Shown here: positions 18,554 through 27,089 of the stretch, piece by piece
Numbering within the stretch: the stretch's first letter is position 1
How the letters are laid out: every line of letters starts with the position of its first letter
NCBI RefSeq assembly: GCF_002368395.1
Contig: NZ_AP018254.1
Location: 5,022,001-5,086,000, forward strand
Direction: 5' to 3'
Source of the DNA: Calothrix sp. NIES-3974
Lineage (GTDB): Bacteria; Cyanobacteriota; Cyanobacteriia; Cyanobacteriales; Nostocaceae
DNA length: 64,000 nt
Made by a program: the position numbers and the translations under genes
The notes under the pieces: model-generated
What the model was told of the DNA's origin: nothing
Database searches by the model: none
The model's input: only the letters and a program-made list of their open reading frames with translations

Positions 18554-19117
18554 TTAATCTCCCGATATTCCCTGCTCCCTACTCCCTATTCCCTCACCCA
18601 ATTTTTTCAAGTTGAGCGCATAACCAGCTGTAACCAAGTAAACTTCATCGGCGATCGCAGCTATTCTTCGGGTTAAATTACCTAGGCGATCGCGAAATAG
18701 TCTCCCACTCGCATAAGCTGGTACTACCCCCCATCCCGTCTCTTCGGCGACAAAAATTATCTCTGCTGCTACTACGGTAATGGTTTTTATTAATTCTGCT
18801 ACCGTTGAATTCCACTCTTGTTCGTCGGTTTCTAGTAAATTGGCTACCCAGGTTCCCAAGGAATCAACTAATACACAAGTATTTGCGGGTATTCGGGTTA
18901 ATGCATTTGCAAGGAAAAACGGTTCCTCTCGGGTTTCCCATTCAGGAGGACGACGCTGTTGATGCTGCTGAATCCGGAGATTCCACTCCTGGTCATCGAT
19001 GGATTGGCTGGATGTGGCGATGTAAATAACGGGTTTTTTGCTTGATTTAGCCAGGGTTTCTGACCACTCACTTTTTCCAGAACGCGCTGGTCCAGTAATT
19101 AATATGACTTTATTCAC
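18554..19117 (-). CDS. cobU: Adenosylcobinamide kinase / adenosylcobinamide-phosphate guanylyltransferase
   Basis: CobU phosphorylates adenosylcobinamide and then transfers GMP, giving AdoCbi-GDP for nucleotide-loop assembly of (pseudo)cobalamin. The 187-residue protein has the P-loop ITGPARSGKSEW, IYIATSSQ, RIQQHQQRRPPEWETRE, VLVDSLGTWVANLL (usually DCLTLWVTNLL) and the typical ending EETGWGVVPAYASGRLFRDRLG with AAIADEVYLVTAGYALNLK. The catalytic His of the GMP-accepting step is expected in the RIQQHQQRR segment and is present. It is relevant to the cobalamin-dependent MetH encoded later in the window. Single gene, no other cob gene nearby. Confidence 0.93.
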   Translation of the reverse strand: MNKVILITGPARSGKSEWSETLAKSSKKPVIYIATSSQSIDDQEWNLRIQQHQQRRPPEWETREEPFFLANALTRIPANTCVLVDSLGTWVANLLETDEQEWNSTVAELIKTITVVAAEIIFVAEETGWGVVPAYASGRLFRDRLGNLTRRIAAIADEVYLVTAGYALNLKKLGEGIGSREQGISGD

Positions 19118-19708
19118 GGGTAATCACTGCGTATGTTTAGTCACAAAAATGGTTGAATAGTACGGATTTTTGATGGCGGGTATAGGATTTTTCACTTAAA
19201 TAACTTTTAATAGATAAAATTAGTCTCAATCAGTCAATCAGAAGCAGAAATCGAGAATTTCTCTCTGTTTTTAGTACAAACGCTCAAAACCCGGATTTCT
19301 CACAAATTCCTCAAACTTTCAGTGAGTAGGGAGTACAGACGACCCGACGGGTCGTCTGTACAGGGAGTAGGGAGTAGCAGGAAAATCAACCCACTACTCA
19401 AGGCTTATCACTCCCTTGTGAGAAATGCAGGAAAACAGCATTTTTCTTGGTTCTGGTGACTAATGGTTTCTGAGGACTTGTATCCTTAGTTCACATCGAA
19501 ATAATTTGAATACTGTTTCCTTGATTTTGACTTGGCTGACTACCAAAAAAATACAGCATTCTGCTGATAAATGTTTAATAGTTTAAGTATTGTCAATCGA
19601 TACTTAGCTAATTGTTGCCAAAATCCCCATTTTAAACGGGTATTGCTTTGTATTATAGATACACAGCATGGCCACAATGATTATTTTCATTTGTCAAGAT
19701 ATATTCTT
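19118..19708. other. Intergenic region with repeats
   Basis: No gene. It holds a perfect 29-base palindrome at 19333-19361 (arms GTACAGACGACCC, centre GAC) directly joined to heptamer runs and to a copy (19361-19440) of the 60-base GGGAGTAG...GTGAGAAAT repeat. Confidence 0.6.
19333..19361. repeat. Palindromic dispersed repeat (GACGACCC arms)
   Basis: 13-base arms pair perfectly around a GAC centre. Outer bases GTACAGACG are shared with the 8694 copy although the core is different. Confidence 0.85.
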
Positions 19709-20542
19709 ATGAACACACGCTTAAAGAGAATTGAAGCAACTTTGCACGATTTAGGGAATCGCCAAAACACCGGGATGGAATTATCTATGGCTAGTAACAC
19801 AAATCCGAGTCTCGAAACGGAAACAGTATCATTTCGGATTAGCCCTGCAACTACTGATAATCCGAGAAAAAGCCCCAGTGCTAATAGTAATATTCAACAC
19901 CATGACAGTTCTCAACAGCCAACCCAGGAGGTGAAAGAGGAGAACTCAGGAGTTGCAGCGTTTTCAGTCGAAACTAGCACGATTAAATCACCAAACCTAC
20001 CGAAATTTAAAACACCCAGCTTTAGCAGTCATCATCATGCAGCCAACCCAGCTTTAGCCATGAATATGCTGCAAGAAATTCAGCAAATAGTTAGTAGTTG
20101 GCAGGTAGAATTAAAAACTGTAATTCGCCAAATTCAGGATATTTACATAGAAGGACCGATTGTCAACGGTTGGTTAGAATCCCATCCATCCGCAACTGAT
20201 GTTGAAAAACCACCCACCCCATCAACAGGAACAGCGACCCTGCGTCACGGTGATGTCGATGAATTAATGAATTACGTCGAAGAAATCTGTGCCAAACCCA
20301 AACAACCTGTTCAGAAACCAAAATCTGCCGCAACCGCAGAGTATAAATTATGTGGGTTAGATGCATCCGGAAAAATGTGGACACGTCCCTGTCCCTCGGA
20401 ACAAGTAGCTGGAATTAGTATGGCGATCGCTCGTTATCAGAAATTGCGTCAACTTCTAGGACGTAAGCAGTATTTAGAATTACGTCTCAATCAGCTAGCA
20501 GAAACCCTAGTCATGCTACATGGACATATTCAAGAACAGTAA
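19709..20542 (+). CDS. Conserved cyanobacterial protein of unknown function
   Basis: An upstream in-frame ATG at 19571 would add 46 residues (rich in Cys and His) that look non-coding, so the start MNTRLKRIEATLHD at 19709 is preferred. The 277-residue protein has a low-complexity Ser/Thr/Pro/Asn middle (about 30-110) and a conserved C-terminus. That C-terminus contains YKLCGLDASGKMWTRPCP, and a long charged helix (RYQKLRQLLGRKQYLELRLN and following) that may form a coiled coil. No signal peptide or membrane span. I recognise the tail as recurrent in cyanobacteria but know of no function. Confidence 0.7.
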   Translation: MNTRLKRIEATLHDLGNRQNTGMELSMASNTNPSLETETVSFRISPATTDNPRKSPSANSNIQHHDSSQQPTQEVKEENSGVAAFSVETSTIKSPNLPKFKTPSFSSHHHAANPALAMNMLQEIQQIVSSWQVELKTVIRQIQDIYIEGPIVNGWLESHPSATDVEKPPTPSTGTATLRHGDVDELMNYVEEICAKPKQPVQKPKSAATAEYKLCGLDASGKMWTRPCPSEQVAGISMAIARYQKLRQLLGRKQYLELRLNQLAETLVMLHGHIQEQ

Positions 20543-20740
20543 CATTTTATATTCCCACTTCCCAATCATTTACTTTTTCCGAAGAAACTCGGTTGGTGAG
20601 CGGATAAAACTTGGTATAAATTAGCTACAGGCAACACTATTCTGGATGAAAAATTGTCAATATGAGGGGATAAAAATCTGACAAAGTGAGGTTTTTATCG
20701 ACCTAATAGATGACAATTACCCTCCAAACCAACCTAATTC

Positions 20741-20806
20741 ATAATTACGTAGCTTACTTCCCGCGTAGCGGGTATTACGTACGCGAAGCGTCGCCGCAGG
20801 CTATTA
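20741..20806. repeat. Nostocales-type intergenic repeat (CGCGTAGCGGG...ACGCGAAGCG)
   Basis: A GC-rich patch between AT-rich flanks contains CCCGCGTAGCGGG, TACGTACGCGAAGCGTCGCC and a repeated TATTAC. Such strings are widespread between Nostoc-type genes. The spacer 20543-20863 holds nothing else clear. Confidence 0.65.
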
Positions 20807-20863
20807 CAAATTACTCCTGCTGATTAACTGTAGCAATGAGTGTTTACCACACAGATAATATCC

Positions 20864-21814
20864 ATGTCAAACACGCCTATTTCCGCAATTATTTGTACTC
20901 ACAACCGGGATAAGTACTTAGGTGCAGCAATAGATAGTTTACTGGTACAGGAATTTGCACCAGGATTTGAAATTATCATTGTTGATAATGGTTCCACTGA
21001 TAATACCCGTACAGTCGTGGAAAGTCGGTTAGGGGACAGTAGGCTCAAATATATATTTGAACCTGTTTTAGGGCTATCCGTAGCTCGAAACACGGGTGCA
21101 AAGACAGCCAGTGGAGAAATTCTCGCCTACTTAGACGATGATGCGATCGCAAGTGTGGGGTGGTTACAGGCGTTATATACAGCTTATCAGCAACATCCCA
21201 AATTAGCGATCGCGGGTGGAAAGGTGACTTTAATCTATCCTGAAGGTGTCCAACCTCCTCGGTGGTTATCCACTGGATTAGCTGGAAATTTGGGTGCATA
21301 CGATTTAGGTGATGAATTTGTGAATATTCAAAATCCGGGTTTAACACCACGGGGATTGAATTATTCAATTCGTCGCAGTTTTTTAGAACAAATTGGTGGG
21401 TTTGATCCAAAATTAGGTCGAGTTGGCAAAAATCTGCTTTCAAATGAAGAATTGCAGATGACAGAATTGGCACTTAAAAATGGTTGGCAGGTTGCTTATA
21501 TTCCCGCAGCTTTAGTTGCCCATAATGTGGCTCCAGAACGTTTACATCCTGCTTGGTTCCTCAGTCGTGGCTGGTGGCAAGGTATTAGTGAATGTTACCG
21601 TGAACAGTTGGCAGGACGTGCAGGTATTATTCAATTATCACGGGGTGCAGAAAGATTTTTGCGTGGTATTTATAAAGCTTTACAATATATCTACGACCCG
21701 GCAGAGCGGTTTGATAAATTAGTTTATGCCTATGGTCAAATTGGCTATTTAAATGCTGCCATTCAAGGACTTTTGCAGGGGAGAAATCAAAGTCCAGAAT
21801 ACAGTCAACAGTAG
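20864..21814 (+). CDS. Family 2 glycosyltransferase
   Basis: A GT-A-fold enzyme that transfers a sugar from a nucleotide donor, probably onto an exopolysaccharide intermediate at the cytosolic face. ISAIICTHNRDKYLG and IIIVDNGSTDNT form the nucleotide-binding part, LAYLDDDA is the DxD-type metal motif, and NEELQM stands for the acceptor-side acidic motif. An earlier GTG at 20840 would add 8 residues; the ATG at 20864 (MSNTPISAII) fits the fold start better. The protein has 316 residues. The next gene downstream is another family-2 transferase, and a WcaF-type acetyltransferase follows, suggesting one polysaccharide patch, possibly related to hormogonium (hps) polysaccharide. Confidence 0.88.
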   Translation: MSNTPISAIICTHNRDKYLGAAIDSLLVQEFAPGFEIIIVDNGSTDNTRTVVESRLGDSRLKYIFEPVLGLSVARNTGAKTASGEILAYLDDDAIASVGWLQALYTAYQQHPKLAIAGGKVTLIYPEGVQPPRWLSTGLAGNLGAYDLGDEFVNIQNPGLTPRGLNYSIRRSFLEQIGGFDPKLGRVGKNLLSNEELQMTELALKNGWQVAYIPAALVAHNVAPERLHPAWFLSRGWWQGISECYREQLAGRAGIIQLSRGAERFLRGIYKALQYIYDPAERFDKLVYAYGQIGYLNAAIQGLLQGRNQSPEYSQQ

Positions 21815-22133
21815 TTAGTAAATTGTCAATAATTTGGCTTACCCAAGGTGCAAGATTTAGGCTACTGTTGGCAGAAAAATGCGCCACGAATGAAGTTGAT
21901 TCAAAACTACTAGTTACTAAACTTCCCTTTCAGAACATCTATCTAGAAATTTTACCAACGAGTCCCTATGTATTTTTGAAATAAATCATAGCGAATTCCT
22001 ACTCACCACTCCCTATGCCCTACTCCCGATTTCAATAATAGCGAATTCCTACTCACCACTCCCGATTTAGAAATAAGGGTAATTCAAAAGCTTAAACATA
22101 ATTCACAATTTTATTACCATAAAAATTACACAA
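21815..22133. other. Spacer with tandem duplication
   Basis: A unit beginning ATAGCGAATTCCTACTCACC occurs twice, at 21988 and 22038, 50 bases apart, interleaved with TACTCCC heptamers. No gene. Confidence 0.7.
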
Positions 22134-23075
22134 ATGTCTAATAAATTACCTGTTTCCGTCCTGATTCCCGCTCGCAACGAAGAAGCAAATTTACCAGCTT
22201 GTTTAGCCAGTCTTCAGCGCGCAGATGAAATATTTGTCGTTGATTCCCAATCCAGCGATCGCAGTGTGGAAATATCGGAAAAATACGGTGCAAAAGTTGT
22301 ACAATTTTATTTTAATGGACGTTGGCCTAAAAAGAAAAATTGGTCTTTAGAAAATCTGCCTTTTCGCAATGAATGGGTATTGATTGTAGACTGCGACGAA
22401 CGGATTACACCGGAACTTTGGGACGAAATTGCAGCAGCAATTCAAAACCCTGAATATAATGGTTACTACCTCAACCGTCGCGTTTTCTTCCTCGGTAAAT
22501 GGATTCGTCATGGTGGTAAATACCCCGATTGGAATTTACGTTTGTTCAAACATAAACTCGGTCGCTACGAAAATTTAAATACCGAAGACATTCGCAACAC
22601 AGGTGATAACGAAGTCCATGAACATGTCGTGATTGAAGGTAAAATCGGTTATCTGCAAAATGATATGCTTCATGAAGACTTCCGTGACCTTTACCATTGG
22701 TTAGAACGTCATAACCGCTACTCAAACTGGGAAGCACGGGTTTACTATAATATCCTTACTGGAAAAGACGACAACGGTACTATCGGTGCAAGTTTATTTG
22801 GTGATGCAGTGCAACGCAAACGCTTCCTGAAAAAAATCTGGGTCCGTCTCCCCTTCAAACCCTTTTTACGTTTTGTTTTGTTTTACATCATCCAAGGTGG
22901 TTTCCTCGATGGTAAAGCTGGATATACCTATGGACGTTTGCTCAGTCAATATGAATATCAAATAGGTGTCAAACTTTATGAATTGCGTAACTGCAATGGT
23001 CAATTAAACACCGCTAAATCAAATCCATCCCCAACGGATACACTACTTCCAGAAGCTGGACAAAGCGCAATTTGA
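22134..23075 (+). CDS. Family 2 glycosyltransferase (WaaE/KdtX-like)
   Basis: A 313-residue transferase with VSVLIPARNEEANLPACL, EIFVVDSQSSDRS and a metal-binding VLIVDCDERITPEL. The WIRHGGKYPDWNLRLFKH and NEVHEHVV segments are typical of the family related to lipopolysaccharide core glucosyltransferases. The C-terminus has a hydrophobic FLRFVLFYIIQGGFLDGKAG stretch that probably associates with the membrane. The same-strand acetyltransferase starts 158 bases downstream. The acceptor is unknown; an exopolysaccharide is inferred from the neighbours. Confidence 0.88.
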   Translation: MSNKLPVSVLIPARNEEANLPACLASLQRADEIFVVDSQSSDRSVEISEKYGAKVVQFYFNGRWPKKKNWSLENLPFRNEWVLIVDCDERITPELWDEIAAAIQNPEYNGYYLNRRVFFLGKWIRHGGKYPDWNLRLFKHKLGRYENLNTEDIRNTGDNEVHEHVVIEGKIGYLQNDMLHEDFRDLYHWLERHNRYSNWEARVYYNILTGKDDNGTIGASLFGDAVQRKRFLKKIWVRLPFKPFLRFVLFYIIQGGFLDGKAGYTYGRLLSQYEYQIGVKLYELRNCNGQLNTAKSNPSPTDTLLPEAGQSAI

Positions 23076-23123
23076 TTTTGGATTTTGGATTTTGGATTAT
23101 TCGATTTTGGGTTTTGGATTACC

Positions 23124-23152
23124 GTAGAGACGACCCGTCGGGTCGTCTCTAC
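23124..23152. repeat. Palindromic dispersed repeat inside a GATTTTGG direct-repeat tract
   Basis: Perfect 13-base arms (GTAGAGACGACCC) around GTC. It interrupts a run of repeated GATTTTGGATT units (about 23073-23170): the unit continues after the palindrome, as if the palindrome had been inserted. Confidence 0.85.
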
Positions 23153-23233
23153 TATGGATTTTGGATTATTTTAATTAGGTGTTGCTAACCCGGTTTAATA
23201 TTATCTCTTCTCCTCCACCTCTTCATTGCTTTC

Positions 23234-23842
23234 ATGATTAGTAATTCAGTCAATTTAGAAATTAATCATATTCCCAAATCGGAATCATTTTTTGACCTGA
23301 GCAAATATGACCAATCTTGGTATAACAGAGGTCGTCCTAGCTGGTTTGTACTATTGTGGTGGTTTGTCCAAGCTGTGACTTTTCCCCTGACATTGCATCA
23401 AATGAGTGGTTTACGCTGTGCAATTTTACGCCTATTTGGTGCCAAGATTGGTAAGGGTGTTTTAATTCGTCCTACAGCACGATTTACCTATCCTTGGAAA
23501 ATATCCATTGGTGATTATTCCTGGATTGGTGATAACGTCACCTTTTATAGCCTTGACCAAATTGATATTGCCAGTAATTGTATAATTTCCCAAGAAAGCT
23601 ATCTATGTACAGGTAGCCATGATATTAATGACCCCGCATTTGGTTTAACCACTGCACCAATTAAAATTAATCCTGGTGTTTGGGTTGCAGCAGATTGTTT
23701 TGTTGGTCCGGGTGTGGAAATTGGTGCAAATTCAATCATTGGTGCGCGTAGTAGTGTATTTTGTTCCATTCCTCCCGCTCAAGTTTGTTGGGGAACACCT
23801 TGTCGTCCCCGTTATGCACGTACATACGTAAAGAGTAAGTAG
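23234..23842 (+). CDS. WcaF-type hexapeptide-repeat acetyltransferase
   Basis: A 202-residue left-handed beta-helix acetyltransferase that would acetylate a sugar of an extracellular polysaccharide. The N-terminal part FDLSKYDQSWYNRGRPSW and WWFVQAVTF is typical of the WcaF group. The hexapeptide repeats run from GAKIGKGVLIRPTARFTYPW to GVEIGANSIIGARSSV, and the CTGSHDINDPAFGL segment carries the active-site His. A related gene in Nostoc punctiforme serves hormogonium polysaccharide, which makes that a reasonable guess for this cluster. Confidence 0.85.
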   Translation: MISNSVNLEINHIPKSESFFDLSKYDQSWYNRGRPSWFVLLWWFVQAVTFPLTLHQMSGLRCAILRLFGAKIGKGVLIRPTARFTYPWKISIGDYSWIGDNVTFYSLDQIDIASNCIISQESYLCTGSHDINDPAFGLTTAPIKINPGVWVAADCFVGPGVEIGANSIIGARSSVFCSIPPAQVCWGTPCRPRYARTYVKSK

Positions 23843-24051
23843 TAGCCATCATCTAGGTGTAAGCGTCGCGTTTTGTAGACTAGTCTTATGGTATAGAATT
23901 GTGTACACCAAAAGGGATGAAAGTGGTTTTTCCTACTCCCTCTGCATCCAGCGAGGTGAGTGGGGAAAATTGTTTTGGCGATCGCACAATAATCCCCCAT
24001 GTTAAAATTTTACAGGTTTTCAAAGGATTGCTATATCTGTCGCCAATAACC

Positions 24052-24585
24052 ATGCAGATACCAAAAATTATCACCAAACGCCTCATCCTCAGAGGTTTTC
24101 AGGATGAAGATTTAGACGCATATGCCCAAATGTCTGCTGATAGGGAAACTATGCGTTACATCGGTACAGGAAATACTTTATCACGCTCTGAATCTTGGCG
24201 AAATATGGCAATGATGCTAGGACACTGGTCTCTGCGTGGTTATGGTATGTGGGCGGTAGAATTGAAGCAAGATGGTAGAATGATAGGACGGGTTGGTTGC
24301 TGGTATCCTGATGGTTGGATTGGTTTGGAAATTGGCTGGACGATCAATCGTGAATTTTGGCGACGGGGATACGCAACTGAGGCTGCTAATGCTTCCTTGG
24401 AGTATGCTTTTGCGGAATTGCAAGTAGAGGAAATTATCAGCTTGATTCATCCTGCAAATATGGCTTCCCGTCGAGTAGCGGAGAAAATCGGTGAGCAACT
24501 TGTGGGTCAAACTCAAATAATGGGTGAGGAGGCTTTAATTTATCGCCTTCGTCGAGATGAGTGGAAAGCGATCAAGGGTAGTTAG
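24052..24585 (+). CDS. GNAT-family N-acetyltransferase (RimJ/RimL type)
   Basis: A 177-residue acetyl-CoA-dependent transferase starting ITKRLILRGFQDEDLDAY, with GYGMWAVELK, GLEIGWTINREFWRRGYATE (the acetyl-CoA loop region) and NMASRRVAEKIG. An open frame extends 51 codons upstream to 23899, but that part is repeat-like and lacks the fold, so the ATG at 24052 is chosen. The substrate is unknown: amino group of a ribosomal protein or a small molecule. It lies on the same strand as the polysaccharide genes but 210 bases away. Confidence 0.85.
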   Translation: MQIPKIITKRLILRGFQDEDLDAYAQMSADRETMRYIGTGNTLSRSESWRNMAMMLGHWSLRGYGMWAVELKQDGRMIGRVGCWYPDGWIGLEIGWTINREFWRRGYATEAANASLEYAFAELQVEEIISLIHPANMASRRVAEKIGEQLVGQTQIMGEEALIYRLRRDEWKAIKGS

Positions 24586-24730
24586 AGGTGGAAATCAAAT
24601 ATCTGTGTGGGGGGGTAAACATGACACTTTATACTTGAAAGCCAGTATAGACAAAATACTAACCGTCACACAAGTATGGTCAAATAGGGTGAAAGTTCGC
24701 GACACTACAAGCAGCGCTTAACTGTCCTCT

Positions 24731-24765
24731 GCCCTGCTGCACATGTTGTAGGGCACTTTTGTATT
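24731..24765. terminator. Probable terminator between convergent genes
   Basis: GCCCTGC pairs with GTAGGGC (one mismatch) around a ten-base loop and is followed by ACTTTTGTATT. It sits between the convergent GNAT and DUF4870 genes. The 301-base gap also has AGTATAGACAAAATACT, a small hairpin, near 24643; nothing else is seen. Confidence 0.5.
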
Positions 24766-24886
24766 CTACAATTGGAAAAAAATCGGTCTGAAATTTTGCC
24801 AAAATCACAGGAGATTACAGAGTGGCAAAAATTACATGTTTTGACTCCATTTCCAGGGGATAATTTTAAATTAAAGAGATGGAGTA

Positions 24887-25228
24887 TTATAGAATACGAA
24901 GGATAAATGGGTAACGGAATGGTTTTTCAGAATTGGTTAGCACCTTAAATAGAGCAAGAAACGTTAATGTCCATTGTAAAATAATCCAAGGGAAGATTAA
25001 TGGAGTGAGCGCTCCCCAGGAAATCGAGATCAAGAAAGCAATGACAGCGCCACAAACCCAGACATTTAAATAGAAATTGATCGCTTCTTTGGCATTTCCT
25101 CGCACAACCGGGTCTTTAGCAATGAATAACACTGCAATCGGGATGAATACAGGGATAATGAGAGAGCTAACAAACATTGCTCCATGACAGATTGCTGATA
25201 GCAATTTGCGCTCATCGCTAGCGTACAT
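24887..25228 (-). CDS. DUF4870 small membrane protein
   Basis: A 113-residue integral membrane protein of unknown function with three hydrophobic segments (about 18-35, 52-72, 80-100). The family pattern DERKLLSAICHGAMF at the start and DPVVRGNAKEAINFYLNVWV in the middle is clear. The gene is divergent from prfC, with about 136 bases between the starts. Confidence 0.85.
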   Translation of the reverse strand: MYASDERKLLSAICHGAMFVSSLIIPVFIPIAVLFIAKDPVVRGNAKEAINFYLNVWVCGAVIAFLISISWGALTPLIFPWIILQWTLTFLALFKVLTNSEKPFRYPFILRIL

Positions 25229-25364
25229 TTACTTCTCCTAAAATCAAATAGGGATTTTTATTCCATTAAAGAAACTATCATATTCTGAGTTGTCTTAAGA
25301 TTAAAAATCTCCCCGATTTAGGACAAAATTAAGTTAATTTAGGTAAAATCAAGCAACTACATTT

Positions 25365-26996
25365 ATGTCAACTGAACTAGAGAAAGAACTTTTAGATGCT
25401 GTTGAGCAACGGCGCAATTTTGCTATTATTTCTCACCCGGACGCAGGTAAAACAACCCTAACGGAAAAGTTATTATTGTATGGAGGGGCGATTCACGAAG
25501 CAGGAGCAGTGAAGGCTCGACGAGCTCAACGTAAGGCGACTTCGGATTGGATGGAGATGGAGCAGCAACGGGGTATTTCCATCACCTCAACGGTGTTACA
25601 ATTCAATTACCGTGATTGTCAAATTAATTTGTTAGATACACCTGGACACCAGGATTTCAGTGAGGATACCTACAGAACTTTGGCCGCGGCGGATAATGCG
25701 GTGATGTTAATTGACGTAGCGAAGGGTTTGGAACCGCAGACTCGCAAGTTGTTTGAGGTTTGTAAACTGCGGGGTCTGCCTATTTTTACCTTTGTGAACA
25801 AGCTTGACCGTCCCGGACGGGAACCCTTGGAATTGCTGGATGAGATTGAACAGGAATTGGGATTACAAACCTATGCGGTAAATTGGCCCATTGGGATGGG
25901 AGACCGGTTTAAGGGGTTGTATGACCGCAAAGCCCAACAAATCCATCTATTTGAGCGCAGTGCGCACGGAAGTCGGGAAGCGGTGGATACGGTGGTGGAT
26001 CTAGGAGACCCACGGATTGAGGAGTTGCTAGAGAAGGATTTGTATTACCAGCTTAAAAATGATTTGGAGCTACTTGAGGGTGTGGGATCAGAACTGGATT
26101 TAGATATGGTGCATCGAGGAAAAATGACTCCGGTGTTTTTTGGTAGTGCCATGACTAATTTTGGGGTAGAATTGTTTTTACGTTATTTTTTGGATTTAGC
26201 CCTGAAACCAGTAGCCTATCGGAGTACGATGGGGGAAATGCCTCCAAGTTATCCGGAATTTTCCGGTTTTGTGTTTAAATTGCAGGCCAACATGGATCCG
26301 AAACATCGCGATCGCGTGGCGTTTATTCGGGTGTGTACGGGACGGTTTGAAAAGGATATGACGGTTAGTCATGCTCGTACCGGAAAAACTGTGCGTTTAT
26401 CCCGACCGCAAAAGCTATTTGCTCAGGAGCGGGAATCGATTGATTATGCTTACCCTGGTGATGTAATTGGTTTAAATAATCCTGGTGTTTTTGCGATTGG
26501 CGATACCATCTACACTGGGCAAAAATTAGAATATGAGGGTATTCCCTCCTTCTCCCCGGAATTGTTTGCAACTTTACGCAATTCCAATCCCTCTAAGTTC
26601 AAGCAGTTTCAAAAAGGTGTTTCCGAACTGCGGGAAGAAGGTGCGGTACAAATTATGTACTCCACCGACGAGTCGAAACGAGAACCGATTTTAGCTGCGG
26701 TGGGACAATTACAGTTTGAAGTTGTCCAATTTCGTTTACAAAATGAGTATGGAGTGGAAACCGTACTTGACATGTTACCCTACAGTGTGGCGCGCTGGGT
26801 GGAAGGTGGTTGGGAAGCTTTAGCCAAGTTGGGGCGTTTATTCAACACTACCACCGTCAAGGATAGTATGGGTAGACCAGTCCTGTTGTTCCGCAACGAA
26901 TGGAATTGTCAGCAACTGCAATCAGACCACCCCGAGATTAAATTATCGGCGATCGCTCCTGTGGTTTCGGGTATGCCGGTGGGGGATAATTCCTAA
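25365..26996 (+). CDS. prfC: Peptide chain release factor 3
   Basis: RF3 is a translational GTPase that removes RF1/RF2 from the ribosome after peptide release. The 543-residue protein shows all G motifs: G1 [14 protein letters not shown]2 region [12 protein letters not shown]3 [15 protein letters not shown]4 [12 protein letters not shown], and RF3-specific features such as [20 protein letters not shown]. Domains II (about 300-390) and III (about 400-530) follow with [20 protein letters not shown]. Normal length, start [13 protein letters not shown]. The downstream gene begins 93 bases later on the same strand. Confidence 0.96.
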   Translation: MSTELEKELLDAVEQRRNFAIISHPDAGKTTLTEKLLLYGGAIHEAGAVKARRAQRKATSDWMEMEQQRGISITSTVLQFNYRDCQINLLDTPGHQDFSEDTYRTLAAADNAVMLIDVAKGLEPQTRKLFEVCKLRGLPIFTFVNKLDRPGREPLELLDEIEQELGLQTYAVNWPIGMGDRFKGLYDRKAQQIHLFERSAHGSREAVDTVVDLGDPRIEELLEKDLYYQLKNDLELLEGVGSELDLDMVHRGKMTPVFFGSAMTNFGVELFLRYFLDLALKPVAYRSTMGEMPPSYPEFSGFVFKLQANMDPKHRDRVAFIRVCTGRFEKDMTVSHARTGKTVRLSRPQKLFAQERESIDYAYPGDVIGLNNPGVFAIGDTIYTGQKLEYEGIPSFSPELFATLRNSNPSKFKQFQKGVSELREEGAVQIMYSTDESKREPILAAVGQLQFEVVQFRLQNEYGVETVLDMLPYSVARWVEGGWEALAKLGRLFNTTTVKDSMGRPVLLFRNEWNCQQLQSDHPEIKLSAIAPVVSGMPVGDNS

Positions 26997-27089
26997 AATC
27001 GCAGGGAGTTGGGAGTATTGATGGATGTGGAGGGAAATAACTGATTTTTCATTTATCAGCCCTATCCCCGGATCAGGAGTGCAATTTTT

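Noticed and set aside
21985-22075. CRISPR-like direct repeats
   Set aside because: Only two units of about 26 bases, with heptamer-type spacer sequence and no cas gene; a simple tandem duplication.
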